From: Hamadaea sp013361475
Lineage (GTDB): Bacteria > Actinomycetota > Actinomycetes > Mycobacteriales > Micromonosporaceae
Length of the DNA stretch: 64,000 nucleotides
Assembly: GCF_040654195.1 (NCBI RefSeq)
Contig: NZ_JBFAHM010000002.1
Span: forward strand, 186,001 to 250,000
Direction: 5' to 3'
The position numbers were made by a program, and so were the translations under genes. The notes under the pieces were generated by a model. That model was given only the letters and a program-made list of their open reading frames with translations. It searched no databases and had not been told where the DNA came from. Positions 57,094 through 64,000 of the stretch are shown piece by piece. Numbering within the stretch: position 1 is the first letter of the stretch; every line of letters starts with the position of its first letter.

Positions 57094-57121
57094 GATTCGT
57101 GGCCCAGCCGGATTCGGATGG
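57094..57121 (-). promoter_or_regulatory. SigK promoter of the DUF4383-sigK-rskA operon
   Basis: Minus strand CCATCC (57121-57116), 16-nt spacer, CGAATC (57099-57094); identical boxes and spacing to the fasciclin promoter. SigK therefore probably activates its own operon. Confidence 0.85.
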
Positions 57122-57132
57122 GTCGGAGTTCC

Positions 57133-58035
57133 TCAGATCCAGCCGCGCTGCTGCGCGCGTACGCCCGCCTGGAATCGGTTCGCCGCACCCAGCCGGCCCA
57201 TGACCGCCGCCACCCGGGCCCGGAACGTACGCACCGAGATGCCCAACGCTCGGGCCGCGGCCTCGTCCTTGGCGTACGCCGTCAGCTGGTGCAGCACCGC
57301 GCGCTCGGCCTCGCTCAGCCCGTCTGGTTCGGGTTCCAGCTCCGTGGATCGGCTCCACGTGTGTTCGAAGAGGTCCACCAGGATGGCGACTACGCCCGCC
57401 TGGCGCACCATGATGGCGCCCGCTTCCGCGTCGCCGGGCGTGATCGGCACGAACGCGACCGCCCGGTCGACGATGATCAGCGGATTGAGTTCGGCGTCCA
57501 TCACCCGGTGCCGGTCGCCGGCCCGGTGGATCGTCAGCAGATATTCGGCGATCTCCGGCGTCGCCAGCATGTCGCGATGAACGATCGTGCGGTAAACGGT
57601 CCCACGTTCGAGCCCGAGCAGGGTGCGTTCGAGGATACCCGCGGCGAGGTTCGGCCGATCCCGGTGCATCGCGAGGATCTCACCCGCGTCACGGGTCGTC
57701 TGCCACACCTTCCGCTGGGCCGCCTGCCTGCCGTCGATCCGTTCGATCAGCTCGGTCGGGCCGGAGTCGGGCAGCTCCGCGAGCAACGACGGCAGCGAGG
57801 ACCGGGCGCCGTGGATCTGAGCGATCTCCTCGTCCAGTTGGCCGAGCCTGCGGCCGATCAGCCGATCCACCGCCGACCGCGGATCGATGGCCGTAAGCAC
57901 GCCGTCCGCGGCTACCGCAACGAGGCCCAACGACGCGAGGCGTCGCACCGAGTCGGGCGACAGGCAGGCGTCCGGATCCCGCAACAGCTGTCGATACGCC
58001 TGTTCGTCGTCGGCGGAGACCCCCAGTCCGCGCAT
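57133..58035 (-). CDS. LuxR-type regulator with N-terminal TrmB-like domain
   Basis: 300 residues from the ATG at 58035. N-terminal helices resemble a TrmB/HTH unit (DEQAYRQLLRDPDACLSPDSVRRLASLGLV), a coiled segment follows, a middle domain with FVPITPGDAEAGAIMVRQAG, and a C-terminal LuxR HTH (LSEAERAVLHQLTAYAKDEAAARALGISVRTFRARVAAVMGRLG contains it). Divergent from the monooxygenase gene, its probable target. Confidence 0.85.
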   Translation of the reverse strand: MRGLGVSADDEQAYRQLLRDPDACLSPDSVRRLASLGLVAVAADGVLTAIDPRSAVDRLIGRRLGQLDEEIAQIHGARSSLPSLLAELPDSGPTELIERIDGRQAAQRKVWQTTRDAGEILAMHRDRPNLAAGILERTLLGLERGTVYRTIVHRDMLATPEIAEYLLTIHRAGDRHRVMDAELNPLIIVDRAVAFVPITPGDAEAGAIMVRQAGVVAILVDLFEHTWSRSTELEPEPDGLSEAERAVLHQLTAYAKDEAAARALGISVRTFRARVAAVMGRLGAANRFQAGVRAQQRGWI

Positions 58036-58141
58036 GCTCACCCACGTGAATCTACCGGCTGCCCGATTGCAGCATGTTCCCTCGCCGATGCAGCTTGCTG
58101 AAGCGCCACATCCTGGTGTCGGCCCCGCAGCGGAGGTCAGA

Positions 58142-59305
58142 GTGACGGGCATGAAGGTGTTGATCTGCGGAGCGGGAATCGCCGGCCTGGCGACGGCGTA
58201 CTGGTTGCACCGGCACGGTTGGGAGCCGACGGTCGTCGAGCGGGCTCCGTCACTCCGGGACGGCGGCTACAAGGTTGACATTCGCGGGACCGCCGTGGAC
58301 GTTGTGGAGCGCATGGGACTCCGGGACGCGATTCGCGACCGGGCCACCGCGATGCGAACCGCGACGCAATATGACGAACGTGGCCGCGTCGTGGCGGTGC
58401 TCGACGCGGAGCTGTTCGGCGGGCGGCACTCGGGCGACCTGGAGATCATGCGCGGCGACCTGACGCAGCTGCTGTACGAGCAGACCCGCCATCGGCTGGA
58501 GCACGTGTTCGGCACGCACGTCGTGGCCGCAGAACGGGACGAAGCCCAGGTCCGCGTGGCTTTCGCGTCCGGCGAGGAGCGAGCGTTCGATTTCGTGGTC
58601 GGCGCGGACGGCGTGCACTCCAGCACTCGGCGACTGTGTTTCGGGGACACCGTCCCGCACAGCCTCGGCCATCACATCGCCATCTACACCGTGCCGAACC
58701 ATCTCGGCCTGGACCGGCAGGAGGCGGTGCACCTGGCCCCCGGCCGCACGGTCAACGTCTACAGCACCGGCGGGCCGTCAGCCAAGGCGCTGTTCCTGTT
58801 CGCCGGCCCGGAATCCGACGCCGACCCCCGGACATTTCTCGCCGACTCGGTCGCCGGCATGGGCTGGGAGGTTCCCCGACTGCTCGAGTATGCCGCCGAC
58901 GCGCCCGACTTCTACCTGGACACCCTCGCGCAGGTTCGGCTGGACTCGTGGTCGAAGGGCCGCATCGCGCTCGTCGGCGATGCGGCCTTCTGCCCGTCGC
59001 CCGCCTCCGGCCAGGGCACCAGCCTCGCCCTCGTCGGGGCGTACGCCCTGGCCGGTGAGCTGTCCGCCGATCCGGCCGGCGGTCTCGCAGCCTATGAAAC
59101 GCAGCTGCGCGACTTCGTCGCCAAGAACCAGGCGCTGGCCGCCGGGAACCTCCGAGGCATGGTCGTGGGATCGGCGTTCGGCGTCTGGGCGCAGACCCGG
59201 ATGATGAAGGTGCTGCCGCACCTACCCGGCCATCGGGCCATCATCGGCCGGGTCGCCGACACCATCCACGAGGCGGCCACCGCCGTCACGCTCAGAGACT
59301 ACTGA
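58142..59305 (+). CDS. FAD-dependent monooxygenase (PHBH fold, TetX-like)
   Basis: 387 residues. LICGAGIAGLATAYWLHRHG (FAD), VVGADGVHSSTRRL (DG motif), and LVGDAAFCPSPASGQGTSLAL (GD motif). Members hydroxylate aromatics or inactivate antibiotics such as tetracyclines and rifampicin. The GTG at 58142 is favoured by GGAGG 6 nt upstream; an ATG at 58151 is possible. Its end overlaps the convergent surface protein gene by 7 nt. Confidence 0.9.
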   Translation: MTGMKVLICGAGIAGLATAYWLHRHGWEPTVVERAPSLRDGGYKVDIRGTAVDVVERMGLRDAIRDRATAMRTATQYDERGRVVAVLDAELFGGRHSGDLEIMRGDLTQLLYEQTRHRLEHVFGTHVVAAERDEAQVRVAFASGEERAFDFVVGADGVHSSTRRLCFGDTVPHSLGHHIAIYTVPNHLGLDRQEAVHLAPGRTVNVYSTGGPSAKALFLFAGPESDADPRTFLADSVAGMGWEVPRLLEYAADAPDFYLDTLAQVRLDSWSKGRIALVGDAAFCPSPASGQGTSLALVGAYALAGELSADPAGGLAAYETQLRDFVAKNQALAAGNLRGMVVGSAFGVWAQTRMMKVLPHLPGHRAIIGRVADTIHEAATAVTLRDY

Positions 59306-62300
59306 CCGGTACGCCGCCGGATGGTGGCGCCGAACGTCAGCACGAGTCCGAGCAGGATCGCCGTCAGACCTGTGGCGGCGATCGGCAGCAACGGCGTACC
59401 GGTCTGGGCCAGGTCGTCCCCGCCACCACCGGCGCCGCCGCTCGGGCTGGGCGTCGGCGGCGCGGGGAACGTGTTGGTCACGGCGGCGGTGATCGGCTTC
59501 GCGGTCTCGTCCCAGGGCACGACGACGCTGATCGGGTTGTCCTGGCCGTGGTCGGAGAGCGCGCCCGTGCTGTCGCTTTCGTAGATGACGCAGGTGGCGT
59601 TCGCGGGGACGTCCTTCAGCTCGAACGGGTCGCCGGTGCCGAACTCCCCTGTCCCCTCCCGGACCACGACCGGGTCGCCGGTCGCCGGCGTGACGGTGCA
59701 GGTGTAGGTGACCTGGAACGGGCCGGGTGAGCCGGTCGCCCCCGGTTCGACGACGGTCTTCTTCGTGATCTCCACGTTGCCGAAGACCAGGCCTACGCCG
59801 GCCTTCTGCGGCTCGACCGCGCCGAGTTGCTCGTCGTTGCCGTCCCCGGCCCGAACGTGGGCCGCCTTGCGCCGTTCGGCCTTCCGCGCCGCCAGAACCG
59901 TTCCGCCCGGGATGTTGATCAGTTCGGTGTGGCCGAAGGAGTTCCACGCGATCGACGGGCTGACCCGGTCGGCGAGGTCGGGCGGCGAGGTCATTCGCCA
60001 GACGACGTCGAACGCCTTGCCCGGGGCGAGGCCAGGGTCGCCGAACTCGGCGTACATCTGGAAGCCGGTCGCGTCGGCGGCGAAGTCCGGCGTCCAGTCG
60101 CCGTCCGGGCAGCTGCCCGGCGGATGCAGGTCGTCGGTGCACACCGGGTCGTCCGTGGTGTAGGTCAGGTCGGCGGAGATCGGATCGGCATCGCCGACGG
60201 GGACGACGCTCGGCGCGGCGACCAGGCGTGGGCGTACGTCCCACATCGTTCCGCGGTCGGACGGGTCGATGACGCCGGTGTCGCCGGGCTTGGGCAGCAC
60301 GTCCACCGTTCGTGAGTCCCGCGCTGGGTAGGTGCCGTTGTTCGTCAGCCGGGTGAGGTAGGTGTGGTTCTCGCCTGGGTAGGTCAGCGCGACGCACGGG
60401 TAACGGGTGAAAATGGTTCCTTCCCGCACCAGATGCGGACACCGCGCGTCGTCGAGAGCCACATAGGACTTCGTGCTGGTGTCGTAGAGGCCGAGGTCAG
60501 GATTGCCGGCGACCCACTTGACGGCGCGGAACGACGCGCCCGCCGTCGTGGTCAGGTCGGCACCGGAGGTGCAGTTCAACCCGGGAAGGAACGGGTCGCC
60601 GCTGACCTGCCCATCCGGCGGGCTGTCGCTGCAGTCGAACTCGTCGGTGCTGGATGAACCGGCCCCCATCGTATTGGTGACGGACTCCCCCGCTGAGGCG
60701 CCGGGCGCCATGCGTACGCCGATCCGGACGACCAGGACGCTGGACGGCGCGAACAGGCCGGGGAACTTCCACACCAGACGCGTGACGCGGCCGCTGTCGT
60801 CGGTCTCGGCGGTGAACTCCTCGGGACCGGGCGGCTGGGTGCCGTCGGGCACGTCGAACTGCTGGATGGCGTACGGCTGACCGTTGACGCCGGCGTCGTC
60901 GAACTCCAGCCAGGCGGGGATCGGGTCGGAGACTTCGAGGTCGGGCAGCGCGGCGGTGCCGGTGCTCTTGACGGTCAGATCGAGGAATCCGGTCTGGCCG
61001 GGGGCCAGGCTCGCCGAGCCGACGACCGCCTTGCGCACGTCGATCGCCGGTCGGCCCTCGGTCACGGTCAGATCGGCCGTCACCGGCGGGATGTCGAACC
61101 GGCCGCCAAGGCTGGTCAGCGCCTCACCGCTGCCGTCTGCGGTGTCCACGTAGGTGCCGAGCACCGGATCGCCGGTCTCACGATCGGTCGCCCGGGGCGT
61201 GACTGTGAAGCACACCGACGCCTGTACGCACGGCCCGCTTGTCGGGAAGTTCTCACCGGGCAACAGGTTGAAGCCGTTATGCGCCGGATCCGAGGAGGTG
61301 AACGTGACTCGGATGCCCTCTACCTCGCCGGCTGCTACCCCACCCGGCAATGGGGGCGGGTTCGTCGCGGTGGGCGTACCGGTGATCCAGGTTCCGGCGG
61401 CGCAGCCGGTGGTGCACACGTCGAATTGGACCCGGTCCGCCCCAGGCGGGAACGACACCCCCTGCAAGGCGACGAAGTCGAACGAGCGGAAGAAGTCCGA
61501 TCCGGCACCATCGTCGTCGAAGTCGGTGATGGTCAGCGACTTCAGATGGGTGTTGCCGGTGTTGGCGATGCGCAGTTTGACGGTGGCCAGCTGCTGATCG
61601 AGGCCCGGTGTCGGCCGGGGGACGTCGCCCGGTTCGATGAACTTCTGCAGGCTGGCCGCGCTGCGCGGCGGGCTGGTCACGACATTCGGGGCGCAGGCGC
61701 TGGAGTCCTCGACGCTGCCGTTGATCGCCGGGCCGCCGCCGGCCAGCACCAGGTAGCACTGGGTGATCGTGACGCTGTCGGTGATGCCCTCGCGGCGTTC
61801 GACCTCGATCGTCAGGTTGCAGTTCGCCCCGGCGGGCAAGCTGTCGGCGCGGACGAAGAAGCCGCGCGCGGCGTCGAGCTGCTCCGGGGTGGCCGTGGCG
61901 TACGGCACCTGCGTGGGCGGGTTCGGCGCGTTCGGGATGAGCAGCACGACGTCTGCCGGGCTGGTGGGGCAGGACCCCGTGATCGAGTTGATCTTTGCCA
62001 CGGAGAACGGCTGCGTGTCGTCGGTCAGGTCCTCGACGTTCGGCGGGTCGACCAGGACGAAGTCGTTCAGGGCGTTGCCGTCGTTGTGGAAGCTGATCGT
62101 GTAGTCGATCGGCGTGTCGTCCGGCAGCTCCTGCTGGCTCACGGACTTGGTGCCCGGCCCGGACGGCCGCCCGCCCGTCGTCACGGTCAGGTCGCCGCAG
62201 GCGGTGGCGGTCGCGGAGGTCGATCCGTTCCCGGTGTTGATCGCGGTGCCGTCCGCGCAGTTCGTGAACGGCGAATCGCCCGGTACGGCGTTGTCGTCCA

Positions 62301-63909
62301 AGGTGCCGTGGAAGTCCAGCCCGGCCGTGGCGTCCGCCTGGATCGCGGCGGTGCCCGGCGGGCTGGCGTACACCGCTTCGATCGAGGTGACCTTCATCCG
62401 CGGGTCGTCGGGGCCCGCAGCCGGGCAGGTGAAGTCGGCCGGGCGGTTCAGCTCGATCGTCGCGGGTGGATTGGTCAAGTCCTTGATGGCCGTCGAACCG
62501 TCGGCGCAGGTGATGGTCACGTGCGCGGTCACGGCGCCGTCGGGGAACCGCAGCCGGATCTGGGTCAGGTCGGTCACGCTCAGACCGCTCTGCGGATCGG
62601 AGGCAGACGGCTCGCGTATGGTCATCGTCTCGACCGGGAACGGCGAGGTGTTCGTCGCCGTCACCACAGCCGAGACCGGCCACTTGCGTTGAGCTGGGGC
62701 GCTCGGCGGGTCGTCGGCGGCGTAGTCGCCGTCCTGGTCGGCGAACCAGTTCTTGGACAGGTCGACCGTCGCGATGTTGGGGACGATCTGGTAGGTGTCG
62801 CTCGCCGGGTTGCCGGTGGTGGCCCCGTCCGCGGTGGTGACCGATGGGGTCGCCGAATCAGTGATGGTCTGGGTCTGCGTCGGCTCGATGACGCCGCCGT
62901 CGACCCGCTCGGTGTCGCGTAGTTCCAGGGTGAACGCGACGCTGCCGGCGGCGTCGTTGGGCAATGGATCACCGGTGGAGCTGGAGAACACGAATTGCAC
63001 TCCGGTCACCGCGGACAGGTCCACTCCCGGATCGGCCTGGATCGGCGAGCCGGTCTGCACCGCCCCGTCCGTCCACGCGCCGCAGGCCTGCGCATACGGG
63101 AGCGTGCAGTAGCGGACCTGAATCTGGTCGGCGCCGTCGGGATAGGTGACCGCACCGAAGCCGGTCAGGTCGAAGTAGTTCCAGGGATCCGTCGCCGGGT
63201 CCTCGTTGGTATGATCGGTCAGCGTCATGCTCGTGACGTCGGCGGCGCCCGTGGACGTGTTCGTGACGCCGAGCGTGACCGTGCTCTCCTCGCCCGACTG
63301 GGCCAGCGCCGACCCGTCAGCCCAGTTCTTCGTCGCCTTCACTCCGACGGTCACCGGCACGTGCACCTTGACGTCAGCGTCGTCGGCGGCGGTCAGGGCG
63401 TTGTCGGCGGTGACCGTCGCCGTGTTCGGGACCACCGTCCCGTCTGGAATCTCGGTGTCGGCCGGGAGCGTCATGCCGATCTGGACCGAGGAGGAGTTGC
63501 CGGCGGGAACCGAGGGGACGGTAAAGGTCAGTTCCCCGGTCGTCGCGTCGTAGGTGTACGTGTACTGCGGGACTCCGGGGAAGACTGTGCCGCCGGCTGG
63601 GACCGTGTCCGGGCCACCGGACCACGTGAAGGTGCCCGGCACGACGTTCGCGGTAAACTCGTCGGGCAGGGTGTCGGTGACCGTGACGTTCTGGCAGTCC
63701 TCCGCCAGCGACGTGCAGTCGACCCGGATGACGTAGGTGAACGTGCCGCCGGGCTCGACACCGTCGGCGGGCACCCCCGTCGTCGACTTGTCGATCCCGA
63801 TGACGGCCGCGAAGGCAGGCGTCGCCGGGACGACCACCCCACCGATCGTCAGGGCCAGCGCGGCGAACGCCGCTGTCGCCCGACCGCGCCGAGTGGACAC
63901 TCGAGCCAC
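59299..63909 (-). CDS. Giant surface protein with repeated beta domains and LAQTG sorting signal
   Basis: 1536 residues from GTG. Signal peptide to about 34 (ALALTIGGVVVPATPAFA). Then a series of DUF11/CARDB-like domains with repeated phrases such as VTDTLPDEF, GNTHLKSLTITDFDDDGAG, and a late domain with FGNVEITKKTVVEPGATGSPGPFQVTYTCTVTP (DUF5979-like). The tail is DDLAQTG, a helix (LPIAATGLTAILLGLVLTFG) and RRRTG: a class E sortase signal (LAxTG). It would be linked to peptidoglycan and act as an adhesin or stalk. Cys occur in pairs and may form disulfides. Confidence 0.9.
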   Translation of the reverse strand: MARVSTRRGRATAAFAALALTIGGVVVPATPAFAAVIGIDKSTTGVPADGVEPGGTFTYVIRVDCTSLAEDCQNVTVTDTLPDEFTANVVPGTFTWSGGPDTVPAGGTVFPGVPQYTYTYDATTGELTFTVPSVPAGNSSSVQIGMTLPADTEIPDGTVVPNTATVTADNALTAADDADVKVHVPVTVGVKATKNWADGSALAQSGEESTVTLGVTNTSTGAADVTSMTLTDHTNEDPATDPWNYFDLTGFGAVTYPDGADQIQVRYCTLPYAQACGAWTDGAVQTGSPIQADPGVDLSAVTGVQFVFSSSTGDPLPNDAAGSVAFTLELRDTERVDGGVIEPTQTQTITDSATPSVTTADGATTGNPASDTYQIVPNIATVDLSKNWFADQDGDYAADDPPSAPAQRKWPVSAVVTATNTSPFPVETMTIREPSASDPQSGLSVTDLTQIRLRFPDGAVTAHVTITCADGSTAIKDLTNPPATIELNRPADFTCPAAGPDDPRMKVTSIEAVYASPPGTAAIQADATAGLDFHGTLDDNAVPGDSPFTNCADGTAINTGNGSTSATATACGDLTVTTGGRPSGPGTKSVSQQELPDDTPIDYTISFHNDGNALNDFVLVDPPNVEDLTDDTQPFSVAKINSITGSCPTSPADVVLLIPNAPNPPTQVPYATATPEQLDAARGFFVRADSLPAGANCNLTIEVERREGITDSVTITQCYLVLAGGGPAINGSVEDSSACAPNVVTSPPRSAASLQKFIEPGDVPRPTPGLDQQLATVKLRIANTGNTHLKSLTITDFDDDGAGSDFFRSFDFVALQGVSFPPGADRVQFDVCTTGCAAGTWITGTPTATNPPPLPGGVAAGEVEGIRVTFTSSDPAHNGFNLLPGENFPTSGPCVQASVCFTVTPRATDRETGDPVLGTYVDTADGSGEALTSLGGRFDIPPVTADLTVTEGRPAIDVRKAVVGSASLAPGQTGFLDLTVKSTGTAALPDLEVSDPIPAWLEFDDAGVNGQPYAIQQFDVPDGTQPPGPEEFTAETDDSGRVTRLVWKFPGLFAPSSVLVVRIGVRMAPGASAGESVTNTMGAGSSSTDEFDCSDSPPDGQVSGDPFLPGLNCTSGADLTTTAGASFRAVKWVAGNPDLGLYDTSTKSYVALDDARCPHLVREGTIFTRYPCVALTYPGENHTYLTRLTNNGTYPARDSRTVDVLPKPGDTGVIDPSDRGTMWDVRPRLVAAPSVVPVGDADPISADLTYTTDDPVCTDDLHPPGSCPDGDWTPDFAADATGFQMYAEFGDPGLAPGKAFDVVWRMTSPPDLADRVSPSIAWNSFGHTELINIPGGTVLAARKAERRKAAHVRAGDGNDEQLGAVEPQKAGVGLVFGNVEITKKTVVEPGATGSPGPFQVTYTCTVTPATGDPVVVREGTGEFGTGDPFELKDVPANATCVIYESDSTGALSDHGQDNPISVVVPWDETAKPITAAVTNTFPAPPTPSPSGGAGGGGDDLAQTGTPLLPIAATGLTAILLGLVLTFGATIRRRTGQ

Positions 63910-63971
63910 GGAAACCCCCAGTTACCCCGTATACGCCTCATACGCCTTTGAGGATCATTGCCCACATTTCA

Positions 63972-63986
63972 GCTACTCTCGGTAGC
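63972..63986. promoter_or_regulatory. Inverted repeat upstream of the surface protein gene
   Basis: GCTAC-tctcg-GTAGC, about 70 nt before the GTG at 63909. On the minus strand it is followed by a direct repeat GGCGTAT (twice, 63940-63926) near a possible -10 TATACG. The site may bind a regulator; the last 14 nt of the window hold nothing more. Confidence 0.35.
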
Positions 63987-64000
63987 AACACGGATTCGGA

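Noticed and set aside
1..64000. CRISPR arrays, tRNA or rRNA genes, insertion sequences
   Set aside because: No regularly spaced repeats, cloverleaf-like segments, rRNA stretches or transposase reading frames were seen.

Overview
The window comes from a high-GC actinobacterium. Gene content (IclR-controlled sugar operons, LuxR-ATPase regulators, SigK/RskA, LAxTG surface protein, ABC-F with a leaderless leader peptide), GTG starts, ATGA-coupled operons and the very frequent word GCGTACGC suggest a soil organism, most likely Micromonosporaceae; the family assignment is inference.

Layout. (1) 1-204: tail of a LuxR-type regulator. (2) 0.4-9.8 kb: an arsenic island with few GCGTAC words. It carries two arsenate reductases (one fused to ArsR), an aquaglyceroporin as arsenite exit, three ArsR-type domains, a PadR unit, an MFS exporter, an FAD oxidoreductase, an ArsN-type acetyltransferase, a zinc-site-altered M28 protein and two tiny Cys-rich proteins. 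(3) 9.9-22.6 kb: a carbohydrate locus divergent around an IclR operator: secreted GH16 and BNR proteins, ABC importer, and enzymes for a 2-keto-3-deoxy acid route (dehydratase, DapA-type aldolase, SDR, KDG kinase, KDPG aldolase, FAH-fold protein, lactonase). (4) 22.6-34 kb: ABC-F resistance gene behind a predicted ribosome attenuator, an ArsR/SRPBCC/RibD cluster, a large LuxR ATPase, a chain of lipoproteins, DUF1990 and YndJ. (5) 34-42 kb: metal handling: cupredoxin, a membrane-DyP peroxidase fusion, two CDF transporters with a CmtR-like sensor, then MMPL/MarR. (6) 43-53 kb: EamA, Fe-S-type HTH, folE, ferredoxin reductase, a frameshifted membrane gene, a 747-residue protein of unknown family, a deacetylase with MerR, an RsbV/RsbW-type pair and TspO. 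(7) 53-57 kb: a SigK regulon with two matching SigK promoters. (8) 57-64 kb: LuxR-type regulator, FAD monooxygenase and a 1536-residue surface protein.

How parts work together. The ars genes reduce arsenate, release arsenite through the channel, acetylate or export organoarsenicals, and probably buffer thiol-reactive metalloid with CCG-rich proteins; the same operator word occurs at arsR and at the Cys-rich operon 7 kb away. The sugar locus cuts a polymer outside, imports the product and degrades an acid sugar to pyruvate. Recurrent design features are leaderless starts with operators over the start codon, and a 75-bp hairpin repeat placed between convergent genes.
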